Shown here piece after piece: positions 9,641 through 18,235 of a DNA stretch of 64,000 nucleotides. Positions within the stretch are counted from its first letter, which is position 1; every line of letters starts with the position of its first letter. Origin of the DNA: Streptomyces misionensis (lineage in GTDB: Bacteria > Actinomycetota > Actinomycetes > Streptomycetales > Streptomycetaceae); the NCBI RefSeq assembly GCF_900104815.1, contig NZ_FNTD01000004.1, forward strand, positions 6,013,001 through 6,077,000, read 5' to 3'. Position numbers and translations under genes: made by a program. A model generated the notes under the pieces. That model ran no database searches, was not told where the DNA came from, and saw nothing but the letters and a program-made list of their open reading frames with translations.

Positions 9641-9727
9641 CGAGGAGGCTCTCCAGTGGGGGGAGGGGTGGTCACAGCGCCCGCCGGCAGGTCGGCGGCG
9701 CCCAACAGATAAGAACGCCGCACCGGT

Positions 9728-10741
9728 TCAGGCGGGTGCTTGGGCCGCGCTCATTGGCAGAAAGCCGTCCACGCGTGTCCCGATTCCGAACTCCTCGGCC
9801 TGCCGCGTCACCCACTGGGCGAGCGCCATGTCCAGGATGCCGAGACCGAACGGCGAGAACACCGTGACCCGCCGCGGATCACGCCGGAAGGTGGCCGGGT
9901 CCCGCAGCAGCGCGCCGATCTCCGCGTCGACGAACTCCCGTCCACCGGACTCCTGTTCGGCCAGGTGCAGCGAGGTCCGCTCACGGCACACGTGGTCCGT
10001 GTCGTCGACGACGTTCTGCGCGCCGAGCACCGCCGCCGCGGTCAGGTCGCGCAGCGACACGTGCAGCACCGTCGTACCGGGGGCCGCGGCCGAGAGGTCC
10101 GCGTGGGGGGTGCCCGCGGTGGTCGCGAAGGAGACCAGGCGATGGGCCGCGACGGCCTCCTCGCAGGTGGCCGCGAACCTGACCCCGAGACCCGGCACGA
10201 CCCGGCGGGCCTTCGCGGTGAACGCCCGGGCCCGCTCCGCGTCCAGGTCGAACAGCGTCACCTCGATCAGCGAGGGCAGCCGCGCCTTGGTGAACCGCAG
10301 CACCTCCAGGTTGATCGGCCCGGCGCCGATCAGCGACATGCCGCCCGGCTCCGCCTCGGTGCCGAGCAGCCCGGCCGCCAGGGCCGCGGACGCCGCGGTG
10401 CGCTTGGCGGAGATCAGCGACGCCTCCAGGAACGCCTGCGGCGTACCGTCGTGCATGGAGTTCAGCACGATGCTGGCACTGGCCCGCTCCCGCCCCCGCG
10501 CCACGTTGCCCGGGAAGCTGGCGATCCACTTCATGCCGGCCACCGACCGCTCGCCGCCGAGGTGGGCGGGCAGCCCGATGATGCGGTTGCGGTCGTCGCC
10601 GGGGAAGCGGAGGAAGACCGAGTGCGGCAGCGCGGAGCGGCCCTCGTCGTGCAGCCGGTAGGCGTCCGCGACCAGCGAGAGGACCTCCGGCTCCTTCCCC
10701 TTGAGAATGTCGCGCACCTCGCGGTGGCCGATGATCAGCAC
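9728..10741 (-). CDS. sbnB: SbnB-like N-(1-amino-1-carboxy-2-ethyl)-glutamate dehydrogenase
   Basis: 337 residues of the ornithine cyclodeaminase/mu-crystallin family with a Rossmann motif (SLIGAGPINLEVL). SbnB oxidatively cleaves the SbnA product to give L-2,3-diaminopropionate and 2-oxoglutarate. Length agrees with staphylococcal SbnB. GTG 10741 overlaps the stop region of the adjacent sbnA-like gene by 7 nt, so the pair is one coupled unit. A cyclodeaminase acting on ornithine is the alternative, but the direct pairing with an SbnA homologue favours diaminopropionate supply. Confidence 0.85.
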   Translation of the reverse strand: MLIIGHREVRDILKGKEPEVLSLVADAYRLHDEGRSALPHSVFLRFPGDDRNRIIGLPAHLGGERSVAGMKWIASFPGNVARGRERASASIVLNSMHDGTPQAFLEASLISAKRTAASAALAAGLLGTEAEPGGMSLIGAGPINLEVLRFTKARLPSLIEVTLFDLDAERARAFTAKARRVVPGLGVRFAATCEEAVAAHRLVSFATTAGTPHADLSAAAPGTTVLHVSLRDLTAAAVLGAQNVVDDTDHVCRERTSLHLAEQESGGREFVDAEIGALLRDPATFRRDPRRVTVFSPFGLGILDMALAQWVTRQAEEFGIGTRVDGFLPMSAAQAPA

Positions 10742-11862
10742 AGCACGGTCTCCTTCCGTGTCACGGGGCCGGTGGTGCGCGAGGCGCCGCGCGGGCCCGT
10801 GAGGGCACCACCGCCCGGGCCGCGATCCGGCTCCTTCCAGAGGTGGAAGACCTCGCCGAACCGCTCGCGCACCCAGGCGTCGTCGTAGATGGTGTCGAGA
10901 TAGCGGTCGCCGCCGTCCGGCAGGATGAGGACGACGTTCGAGCCGGGCCGCACGGTGGGGGCCAGCCGTTCCAGCGCGGAGACCACGGCGCCCGAGGAGC
11001 CGCCGGCGAGGATGGCCTCGCGCCGCACCAGCCGCCGGCAGCCCACCACGCACTCCAGGTCCGTGACGTGCACGACGTCGTCGGCGTCCGACGGATCGAG
11101 CAGCGGCGGCACCACCGAGGCGCCGTGCCCCGGGACCAGCCGGGCGCAGGACACCGGCGAGTCGAACAGCCGGCTGCCCACCGCGTCCACCGCGTGCACG
11201 GTGGTGCGCAGCCCGGCGGTGCGGATGTACTCGGCGCAGCCGCTCAGCGTGCCGGTGGTGCCGACCGCGAGCACCAGATGGTCGATCTCACCCCCCAGCT
11301 CCTCGGCGATCTCCCGCATCGTCGACTGGTGGGCGAGGGAGTTGAGCGGATTGGCGTACTGGTCGGGGCAGTAGGCGTGCGGGATGCGCGCGAGCAGCTC
11401 GGCGACCCGGCGCAACCGCTGCGGCAGCAGCTCCCCGGTCTCGGGGTCCGGCTGGGTGACGACCTCCACCTCGGCGCCGTACGCGCGCAGGATGCGGATG
11501 TTCTGCTCGGTCGTCCGGGCGTCCACGACACAGATGAGGCGCAGCCCGAAGTACCCGCAGATCTGGGCGAGTCCGATCGCCAGGTTGCCCGAACTCGACT
11601 CCACCACGGTCGACCTGCCCGGCACCAGCTCACCCGACCTGATCCGGCCGAGGACCATGCTGAGCGCCGACCGGTCCTTGACGCTGCCGCCGGGATTGAA
11701 CCGTTCGGCCTTCGCGTAGACCCGGGAGGTGAAGCCGGGTACCAGACGCTCCAGTTCGATGAGCGGAGTACCGCCCACCGTCGAGAGGATGCCCTTCAGC
11801 CCCGGTGTGGGGGACGGGCGCCCTACGGCCGCTTTCCCTTCGTCGTACGGCATCGTGTGCAA
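10735..11862 (-). CDS. sbnA: SbnA-like PLP enzyme (O-phosphoserine + glutamate to ACEGA)
   Basis: About 375 residues of the cysteine-synthase fold. The PLP lysine is Lys62 in NPGGSVKDR; the phosphate-binding segment VGTTGTLSG is present. SbnA joins O-phospho-L-serine and glutamate to make the substrate of SbnB, so together they make L-2,3-diaminopropionate. The start is ambiguous: TTG 11862 has GAGGA at good spacing, while in-frame ATG 11853 is three codons later with a long spacing. The C-terminal tail after the fold is Gly/Arg-rich. The building block is presumably loaded by an NRPS outside the window. Confidence 0.87.
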   Translation of the reverse strand: MHTMPYDEGKAAVGRPSPTPGLKGILSTVGGTPLIELERLVPGFTSRVYAKAERFNPGGSVKDRSALSMVLGRIRSGELVPGRSTVVESSSGNLAIGLAQICGYFGLRLICVVDARTTEQNIRILRAYGAEVEVVTQPDPETGELLPQRLRRVAELLARIPHAYCPDQYANPLNSLAHQSTMREIAEELGGEIDHLVLAVGTTGTLSGCAEYIRTAGLRTTVHAVDAVGSRLFDSPVSCARLVPGHGASVVPPLLDPSDADDVVHVTDLECVVGCRRLVRREAILAGGSSGAVVSALERLAPTVRPGSNVVLILPDGGDRYLDTIYDDAWVRERFGEVFHLWKEPDRGPGGGALTGPRGASRTTGPVTRKETVLC

Positions 11863-11981
11863 GCCATCCTCGGTTGCGGGTGTGGGCGGTCCGTCGGCTG
11901 GTCACCGCAAGGACGCGCGACGGCGGCGCCGGCCCGATCCCCGTCGAGCCGGCCTTCGGCACCCACAGGCTGACCGGGGAC

Positions 11982-12000
11982 GCTATATCCGCTCCATACG
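11982..12000 (-). promoter_or_regulatory. Shared cluster motif, copy B, sbnA/halogenase divergent region
   Basis: GCTATATC-N4-CCATACG, the same 15 fixed bases and 19-bp length as the copy at 153-171. It lies in the 282-bp divergent gap, 120 bp before sbnA and 145 bp before the halogenase gene. Orientation relative to the gene matches copy A if it serves sbnA. Confidence 0.5.
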
Positions 12001-12144
12001 TCCCGCGTTGGACGGCACATAGAAGCGGCATAGCAGCGCTGGCGACTCTGTCTGGCATCGGTTGCCCCGCTGGCCTGAAACCGGCCACCGGACGTCGCGG
12101 CCGATCCGTCCGCCATCGCTTACCTCCGGAGGAGAGAGCCGCTC

Positions 12145-13749
12145 ATGACCGGCGAAGACAGGCGTATCAAGAAGGTCGTCATCCTCGGTGGAGGTACGGC
12201 CGGTTGGATGACCGCCGCCTACCTCGGCAAGGCCCTGCAGAACACCGTCGAGATCACGGTGCTCGAGGCCCCCACCATCCCACGCATCGGCGTCGGCGAG
12301 GCCACCGTACCCAACCTCCAGCGCGTCCTCTTCGACTTCCTCGGCATCAACGAGGACGAGTGGATGCGCGAGTGCAACGCCAGCTTCAAGACAGCCGTGC
12401 GCTTCGTGAACTGGCGCACCGAGGGCGCGGGCCAGGCCACCGCCCGGGAACTGCCCCAGGGCGGCCCGGACCACTTCTACCACCCGTTCGGTCTGCTCCC
12501 CGACTACGACCAGACGCCGCTTTCGCACTACTGGTACAAGAACAAGTACGAGGGCCTGACGGACGAGCCGTTCGACTACGCCTGCTTCCGCGAGCCCCCG
12601 GTGATGGACGCCAAGCTGTCCCCGCGCTGGCTCGACGGCCGGCACGCCACCCGGTACGCCTGGCACTTCGACGCCGCCCTGGTCGCCAAGTTCCTGTGCC
12701 GGTTCGCCACCGAGAAGCAGGGCGTGCGGCACGTCCAGGACGAGATGACCCGGGTGGAGCAGGACGAGCGGGGCTTCGTCACCGCCCTGCACACCGCGTC
12801 CGGCAAGGTCCTGGACGCCGACCTGTTCGTCGACTGCTCCGGCTTCCGCGGCCTGCTGATCAACAAAGCCATGGCCGAGCCGTTCATCGACATGAGCGAC
12901 CACCTGCTGTGCGACTCCGCGGTCGCCACCGCCATCCCGCACGACGACGAGGCCAACGGCGTCGAGCCGTACACCTCGGCGATCGCCATGTCCTCCGGCT
13001 GGTCCTGGAAGATCCCGATGCTGGGCCGCTTCGGCACCGGCTACGTCTACTCCAGCAAGTTCACCGGCCAGGACGAGGCCACCCGCGAGTTCAGCGAGAT
13101 GTGGGGCCTGGACCCGGAGAACCACGAGTTCAACCACGTCCGCTTCCGCGTCGGCCGCAACCGCCGCGCCTGGGTGAAGAACGTGGTCGGCATCGGCCTG
13201 TCCTCCTGCTTCGTGGAGCCGCTGGAGTCGACCGGCATCTACTTCATCACCGCGGCGATCTACCAGCTCGCCAAGCACTTCCCCGACCGCAGCTTCAACG
13301 AGACGCTCATCAACCGCTTCAACCGCGAGGTCGAGTCGATGTTCGACGACACCCGCGACTTCATCCAGGCGCACTTCTACTTCGCGCCGCGCAACGACAG
13401 CCCGTTCTGGCGCGCCAACAAGGAACTGACGCTGCCCGAGAACATCCGGGAGAAGATCGACGCCTACCGCGCCGGTCTGCCCATCAACTCGCCGGTCACC
13501 GACGAGTCCACCTACTACGGCAACTTCGAGGCCGAGTTCCGCAACTTCTGGACCAACGGCAGCTACTACTGCATCTTCGCCGGCCTCGGCCTGGTCCCCG
13601 ACGCGCCGCTGCCCGCGCTGTCGTACAAGCCGGAGTCCGTCATCGGCGCGCAGCCGCTGTTCGAGCGGGTCAAGCGCCAGCAGCAGGACCTGCTGGACAC
13701 GCTGCCCACCACCTACGACTACCTGCGCCAGCTCCACGGCACCTCCTGA
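12145..13749 (+). CDS. FADH2-dependent tryptophan halogenase, RebH/PrnA type
   Basis: 534 residues. The FAD motif GGGTAGW is at residues 15-21, the halogenase signature WSWKIP at 286-291, catalytic Lys82 lies in NASFK, and the equivalent of the catalytic Glu is Glu361 in PLESTG. From memory the sequence is close to RebH over its whole length, including the DMSDHLL and VEPLESTG segments, which suggests a free-tryptophan halogenase. C7 is the most likely position, but C6 enzymes such as Thal are close relatives, so regiochemistry is inferred only. A strong GGAGGAGAG site precedes ATG. The reduced flavin should come from the next gene. Confidence 0.93.
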   Translation: MTGEDRRIKKVVILGGGTAGWMTAAYLGKALQNTVEITVLEAPTIPRIGVGEATVPNLQRVLFDFLGINEDEWMRECNASFKTAVRFVNWRTEGAGQATARELPQGGPDHFYHPFGLLPDYDQTPLSHYWYKNKYEGLTDEPFDYACFREPPVMDAKLSPRWLDGRHATRYAWHFDAALVAKFLCRFATEKQGVRHVQDEMTRVEQDERGFVTALHTASGKVLDADLFVDCSGFRGLLINKAMAEPFIDMSDHLLCDSAVATAIPHDDEANGVEPYTSAIAMSSGWSWKIPMLGRFGTGYVYSSKFTGQDEATREFSEMWGLDPENHEFNHVRFRVGRNRRAWVKNVVGIGLSSCFVEPLESTGIYFITAAIYQLAKHFPDRSFNETLINRFNREVESMFDDTRDFIQAHFYFAPRNDSPFWRANKELTLPENIREKIDAYRAGLPINSPVTDESTYYGNFEAEFRNFWTNGSYYCIFAGLGLVPDAPLPALSYKPESVIGAQPLFERVKRQQQDLLDTLPTTYDYLRQLHGTS

Positions 13750-13764
13750 GCCCCGCACCCCACC

Positions 13765-13798
13765 CGCGGCCCGTTCGCCTCGCCGGCGACGGGCCGCG
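13765..13798 (+). terminator. Stem-loop between halogenase and flavin reductase genes
   Basis: Arms CGCGGCCCGTTCGCC and GGCGACGGGCCGCG pair with one bulged base around a short loop. It begins 16 bp after the halogenase stop and has no T tract. It may attenuate read-through or stabilise the halogenase mRNA. Confidence 0.5.
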
Positions 13799-13831
13799 TC
13801 CCCTTCCGGCGTCATCCCAACGGAGTGACCC

Positions 13832-14425
13832 ATGCAGAATCCGCTGTCCGCCCCGGCGCGAACGAGCGCCGACACCGCCGACGAACCCGACATACGTCCG
13901 CTGATGTCGTCCTTCCCGAGCGGGGTCAGCATCGTCGCGGCCCTCGACGCGGAGGGCAACCCGCACGGCATGACCTGCTCCTCGATCGCGAGCGTCGCCC
14001 TGTCGCCGCCCACGATCGTCGCCTGCCTGCGCACCGCCAGCCACACCACCCGGGCCGTCCGGGAATCCGGCCGGTTCGCCCTGAACCTCTTGCACGAACG
14101 CGGCCGTGCCACGTCCGAACTGTTCGCCTCCGGCGCCCCCGACCGGTTCGGCCGCGCCGAGTGGCGGCTGCCGCTGGACGCGTGCGGGCCGCATCTGACG
14201 GACGCCGCCCACACCATCGCCGACTGCCGGGTCAGCCGCACCATCGAGGTCGGCGACCACACCGCGGTCCTCGCCGAGGTCGTCGGCATCACCGTCGTCG
14301 ACGAGGCGCCCGAGCCGCTGCTGTACGGGCTGCGCCGGTACGCGGCCTGGTCCACGGTCACGGCCGGGGCACCCGGGGACGCGCCCACGGACCGGGAGGA
14401 AGGAGCCGGCCGTGTCGGCCGCTGA
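13832..14425 (+). CDS. Flavin reductase for the halogenase
   Basis: 197 residues of the flavin reductase-like FMN-binding domain: FPSGVSIVAAL near residue 28, GMTCSSIASVALSPPT near 47-62 and a FALNLL segment. Such NAD(P)H:flavin oxidoreductases supply FADH2 to tryptophan halogenases (RebF with RebH, PrnF with PrnA). It follows the halogenase gene and overlaps the antiporter gene by 14 nt. The N-terminal 20 residues are Ala/Thr/Asp-rich and probably disordered. Confidence 0.9.
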   Translation: MQNPLSAPARTSADTADEPDIRPLMSSFPSGVSIVAALDAEGNPHGMTCSSIASVALSPPTIVACLRTASHTTRAVRESGRFALNLLHERGRATSELFASGAPDRFGRAEWRLPLDACGPHLTDAAHTIADCRVSRTIEVGDHTAVLAEVVGITVVDEAPEPLLYGLRRYAAWSTVTAGAPGDAPTDREEGAGRVGR

Positions 14426-15698
14426 ACCGCTGTCGGCGGTGCTGGTCGCCGTACCGGCTGTGATCCTGGCCTGCCGGGCGGGCGGCGCGCTGCTCCAACG
14501 GCTCGGCCAGCCGGCCGTGGTGGGCGAGATGTGCGTCGGCATCATGCTCGGTCCCACCCTCCTCGGCAGGCTCTGGCCGGCCGCGGAGCACTGGCTGCTG
14601 CCGCCGTCCGTGCTGCCGTTCACCGATGTGCTCGGCCAACTCGGCCTGCTGGTCTTCATGTTCCTGATCGGACTGGAGCTGGACCTCGGTGTGCTGCGCG
14701 GCCACCGCGGCACCGCCATGGCCATCGGCCAGGCGTCCATCGCCCTGCCGCTGCTCCTCGGCGCGGGGCTGGGCCTCGCCATGTACGGCACTCAGGCCCC
14801 CGAACACGTCGCCCGGCTGCCGTTCGTCCTGTTCATCGCCGTGTCGATGAGCATCACGGCCTTCCCCGTGCTGGCCCGGATCCTCGCCGAGCGGGGACTG
14901 TACGGCACCCGGGTGGGCACCCTGGCCATGGCCTGCGCCGCCATCGGCGACGTGACCGCCTGGTGCCTGCTTGCCCTGGTGGTCTCGCTCGCCGCCGGCA
15001 CCTCCACGATGGACGCCGTCAACACCGTCGCGCTCACCGCCGGGTTCGCCGCCGTGCTGGTGTTCGGACTACGGCCGCTGCTCGCCCGCTGGGTCCGCGA
15101 CGAGCGACGGAGCACCGGTCTGCGACACGAGGCCGTCGTGATCGCCGTGCTGTTCAGCGCGGTGTGCCTGGCCGGCCTGGCCACCGACCGGATCGGCGTG
15201 CACACCATCTTCGGGGCGTTCCTGCTGGGCACCGTGATGCCGCGCGGCACCCCCGCCGTGGAGCGGGCGGCCGGCCAGCTGCGCTCGGTGGCCGTGCCGC
15301 TGCTGCTCCCGCTGTTCTTCGTGCAGACCGGCCTGCGCACGGACCTGGGCGGGCTGCACGACGCGACCGAGTGGCTGTGGGCCGCCGCCATCCTGCTGCT
15401 GGCGATCGCGGGCAAATGGGGCGGCGCCACGCTGGCCGCCCGCGCGGTCGGCCAGGACACGCGCTCGGCCGCCGCCATCGGCGCCCTGATGAACTGCCGC
15501 GGGCTCACCGAGCTGATCGTCCTGAACATCGGCTACGACATGCACGTCATCAGCGCCGAGGTCTTCACGATGCTCGTCCTCATGGCCCTGCTCACCACCG
15601 CCCTGACCGGCCCGGTCCTGACCCGCCTCCACCCCACCACCACCCCGGCCCCCACCCGGCCGGAACCATCGGAACCCAGGGACAGCGCTTTGACGTGA
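14412..15698 (+). CDS. Na+/H+ (cation:proton) antiporter, CPA2 family
   Basis: 428 residues, about 12 membrane helices from the hydrophobicity pattern, with family segments GEMCVGIMLGPTLLG and FLIGLELDL and a conserved Asp in AIGDVTAWCLLA. GTG 14412 lies inside the flavin reductase gene. Antiporters of this family sit next to halogenase and flavin reductase genes in the rebeccamycin cluster (RebU) and in several glycopeptide clusters, where export or ion balance is proposed. The true substrate is not known. The last 25 residues are Pro/Thr-rich and likely cytoplasmic. Confidence 0.88.
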   Translation: MSAAEPLSAVLVAVPAVILACRAGGALLQRLGQPAVVGEMCVGIMLGPTLLGRLWPAAEHWLLPPSVLPFTDVLGQLGLLVFMFLIGLELDLGVLRGHRGTAMAIGQASIALPLLLGAGLGLAMYGTQAPEHVARLPFVLFIAVSMSITAFPVLARILAERGLYGTRVGTLAMACAAIGDVTAWCLLALVVSLAAGTSTMDAVNTVALTAGFAAVLVFGLRPLLARWVRDERRSTGLRHEAVVIAVLFSAVCLAGLATDRIGVHTIFGAFLLGTVMPRGTPAVERAAGQLRSVAVPLLLPLFFVQTGLRTDLGGLHDATEWLWAAAILLLAIAGKWGGATLAARAVGQDTRSAAAIGALMNCRGLTELIVLNIGYDMHVISAEVFTMLVLMALLTTALTGPVLTRLHPTTTPAPTRPEPSEPRDSALT

Positions 15699-15825
15699 GA
15701 GGGGTTGGGTGTCCCCTGGGGGGCGTGGGGACGACCCGGCCCGTCACGCCCGTCACGGGTGCGGGCACAGCGTTGCCGTGTCGTCGTCCCCACCAGCCCC
15801 GCACCAGGGCCGTCACCCCGCCGGT

Positions 15826-16068
15826 TCACGGCGCCTGTGCCGCGCCGGTCGGGGGCTGGACCGGCTGGAGCATCCGTTCCATGACGGCGGTGGGCAACTC
15901 CGGGAGGGACGTCCCCTCCCGCACGGTCTCGGTCGGCTCGGCGCCGCCCGGGACAACCGGTCGCCAGGCGGCCCGGGGCGGCGGCACCTCCTCGATCCGC
16001 CGGTCCCCCACCACGGCCAGCCCCGCGCGCCGCAGCAGATCCATGAGCTTGTCCACCCCACCCGTCAT
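15826..16068 (-). CDS. Small hypothetical protein
   Basis: 80 residues from ATG 16068 (ATG 16077 in the same frame is also possible). It starts with a short amphipathic helix (DKLMDLLRRAGLAVV) followed by a Pro/Glu-rich tail. Third-position GC is high in this frame. I do not recognise the family and see no membrane segment or metal motif. Ribosome-binding sites for either start are weak. It is convergent with the antiporter gene and may be the first gene outside the left cluster. Confidence 0.45.
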   Translation of the reverse strand: MTGGVDKLMDLLRRAGLAVVGDRRIEEVPPPRAAWRPVVPGGAEPTETVREGTSLPELPTAVMERMLQPVQPPTGAAQAP

Positions 16069-16157
16069 GGGAGTCATCCTGCCCGAGGAAGTCCCGCCCC
16101 GACGGCCCCACCGCGGCGGTGACATGCCCGGGAGCGGGCAGCGGGCCCGCGGCCGTC

Positions 16158-16823
16158 TCACGCCACCGGATAGCCGATCTCCGCGATGTCCTGCGCCAGG
16201 GCGGCCAGGGAGGCCTCCGGGTTCAGCGCGCGGACCACTGCTTCGGTCAGCGGCCGAGAGGAAAGGACGTGCCGGACCGCCTCCAGGTCGACCGGGACCT
16301 CGTGGTAGTCCTCGGCCCACCGCTGGAACGCCTCCGGGGACCGGTCCGCCAGCAGACCGAACAGGAAGGCGGCGCCGTCCGGGTCTCCCGTGGTCTCCTC
16401 CGGAAAGTCGATCGTGCCGGCCTGCCAGCGGTCGTCTCCCGTCTCCCGCCATATGCAGGCCGTGACGACGGGCATTCCGTCCTCGTCCGAGAAGGCCGGC
16501 TCCTCGACGTGGGCCCGGAAGACGGCGGGCACGTCGTCGAGCACGCCGGGCCACGGCCCGTCCACGGCGTAGGGGCTCATGGGTGATTCGTGCGCGAACC
16601 CGCGCACGTAGACGCCGGCGGACGAGAACACGATCGCGTACTCGTCGCCCGATCCATTGGACATCGAGGCCATGGCCTGCGCCTGCGACCACCGTGCGTC
16701 GAAGAGGTGGTGGCGGTACGTCCGCTCGCTCTCCAGGACCGCCTCCAGCATGGCCAGGGCGCGGCAGTGGTCATGGAGGGCGGCCGGCTCGGGCAGCCGC
16801 CGGGCGATGTCATGAACGGTCAC
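16158..16823 (-). CDS. Hypothetical protein, 221 residues
   Basis: Starts at GTG 16823. The sequence is soluble and acidic with an N-terminal helix rich in Ala/Leu and His (LHDHCRALAMLEAVLESER) and a central beta-like region (EYAIVFSSAGVYVRGF). I do not recognise the family. The first codons follow the mycothiol-dependent isomerase gene by 50 bp on the same strand, so they may be co-transcribed. The long upstream extension of this frame is a shadow of that gene. Confidence 0.6.
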   Translation of the reverse strand: MTVHDIARRLPEPAALHDHCRALAMLEAVLESERTYRHHLFDARWSQAQAMASMSNGSGDEYAIVFSSAGVYVRGFAHESPMSPYAVDGPWPGVLDDVPAVFRAHVEEPAFSDEDGMPVVTACIWRETGDDRWQAGTIDFPEETTGDPDGAAFLFGLLADRSPEAFQRWAEDYHEVPVDLEAVRHVLSSRPLTEAVVRALNPEASLAALAQDIAEIGYPVA

Positions 16824-16873
16824 GGGTGCATTCAAGCGCACGCCTGTGACGACGGAGTTCCGCGAGTCGGGGC

Positions 16874-17644
16874 TCAGTAGCCCCCCAGAAGCCCCCGCAC
16901 CCTGCGCAGTTCCTCCGCCCCCGCCGAGCTGTGCCAGCGGGACGGGTCGGACGGGCGGCGGCCCCAGAGGAGGAGCAGGCGGGTGGCGGCGTCGCTTTCG
17001 ATGGTGGCGGGGCCCTCCGGGGCGGCCAGCCGGATGTCGGCGGTGTCGGCGTCGGCGGTCAGGACGACGTCGGCCGTGCCCGGGGTGCGCAGGCGGGCCT
17101 CGATGCGGTCGGCCGGGGCGAGGGAGAGGGCGGCCCGGCCGCGGGCCAGCAGAGGGCGGCCCACGGAGACCACACTGTGCTCGGTCATCCAGGGTTCGGT
17201 CAGGGCGCGCACGGCCGTGCCGTCGTCGCCGGTCAGGTCCCAGCGGTGCAGGATCAGCTCCTCGCGCATGTGCTCCGCGAAGAAGGGGACCGTCACGGTA
17301 CGGCCGGTCCACCGCACCTCCGTGTCCGGCGGGAGGTCCCGCGCGGCGGCCGCGGCGATGTCCGTCAGCTCCGCGCAGTTGCGCAGGAACGCCGACCACA
17401 GGTCGGTGGCGGACAGCCGGTGGTAGGGGGCCTCGCGGTCGAAGCCCCGGGTCTCCACCGGAGTGCCCGCGAGGAACGCCTTGAGGACCCGGCCCAGTTC
17501 CTCGGCGTTGGCCGCCTGGTGGATCAGGACGTCCCGTACCGTCCAGGCCTCGCACCACGTGCCGTCGTCCGGGCGTCGTGCCTGCACCGCGTGGAGGAAG
17601 GGGACCAGTTCCGGCAGGGTCTCCTCGACCCGAGTGGGGATCAT
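16874..17644 (-). CDS. Mycothiol-dependent maleylpyruvate isomerase-family protein
   Basis: 256 residues with the MDMPI/DinB-like four-helix N-terminal domain. The zinc-ligand pattern is visible: His in TVRDVLIHQAAN and the EHMREELILHRWDL segment. The C-terminal half is the small alpha/beta domain of the family. In actinomycetes such enzymes use mycothiol as cofactor for isomerisation or conjugation; many are of unknown substrate. It lies beside a MarR regulator on the same strand, compatible with a stress or detoxification role. Confidence 0.78.
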   Translation of the reverse strand: MIPTRVEETLPELVPFLHAVQARRPDDGTWCEAWTVRDVLIHQAANAEELGRVLKAFLAGTPVETRGFDREAPYHRLSATDLWSAFLRNCAELTDIAAAAARDLPPDTEVRWTGRTVTVPFFAEHMREELILHRWDLTGDDGTAVRALTEPWMTEHSVVSVGRPLLARGRAALSLAPADRIEARLRTPGTADVVLTADADTADIRLAAPEGPATIESDAATRLLLLWGRRPSDPSRWHSSAGAEELRRVRGLLGGY

Positions 17645-17685
17645 GCGGCATGGGTAACCGGGGCGGGGCCCTCGGTAAACCGGGG

Positions 17686-18177
17686 TCAGGGGGAGTCCGG
17701 GTCGGCGACCAGGTCGGTGAGGCGGTGCAGCAGGGTGACCAGCAGGGCGCGCTCGGCCGGGGTGAATGCCTCGTAGGCGCGGGCCTGGCGGTCGCGCAGC
17801 CGGTCCCGGAGCGCGGCCAGCCGTGCCGCGCCGTCGTCGGTGAGGCTGACCAGGACGCGCCGTTCGTCCTCGGGGGAGCGGCGGCGCACCACTATCCCCT
17901 TCGCCTCCAGCTGCTGCAGCATCCGGGTCGCGGTGGGGACGCTGACGTCCGCGCTGCCGGCCAGCCGGCCCACCGGCATGTCCCGCTCCGTGGCCAGCGG
18001 TTCCAGCAGGGCGACCTGGGCCAGGGAGAGGCCGCCGTGGTGCTCCGCGCTCGCGGTACGGGCCCGGCGCATGGCGACGAAGAGGGCGTCCGCCGCCTGG
18101 GAGATCTGCTCCGCGTCGACGTCGCCGTCAGCCGTCAACCGGTCGATGTCGCCGGGGCCGTTGCGTCTGTCGGTCAT
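17686..18177 (-). CDS. MarR-family transcriptional regulator
   Basis: 163 residues with the winged-helix core: VAQVALLEPLATERDMPVGRLA, the recognition helix SVPTATRMLQQLEAKGIV and the wing VRRRSPEDERRVLVSLTDDG. It should bind as a dimer to the palindromes in the 58-bp divergent gap and control itself and the amidohydrolase gene. Its ligand is unknown. Slow growth or aromatic acids are common signals for the family, but nothing here identifies one. Confidence 0.9.
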   Translation of the reverse strand: MTDRRNGPGDIDRLTADGDVDAEQISQAADALFVAMRRARTASAEHHGGLSLAQVALLEPLATERDMPVGRLAGSADVSVPTATRMLQQLEAKGIVVRRRSPEDERRVLVSLTDDGAARLAALRDRLRDRQARAYEAFTPAERALLVTLLHRLTDLVADPDSP

Positions 18178-18185
18178 GGGTGGTA

Positions 18186-18214
18186 GCTTAGCAAAGCAAT
18201 CGTTAGCAGGCTAA
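18186..18214. promoter_or_regulatory. Candidate MarR operator (two palindromes)
   Basis: Between the divergent MarR and amidohydrolase genes: GCTT-AGCA-AAGC at 18186-18197 and TTAG-CAGG-CTAA at 18203-18214. Both are AT-rich against a GC-rich background, and the motif TTAGC occurs in both. Typical position for MarR autoregulation. Confidence 0.6.
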
Positions 18215-18235
18215 ATGTTAGGAGGGTAAGAGGAG

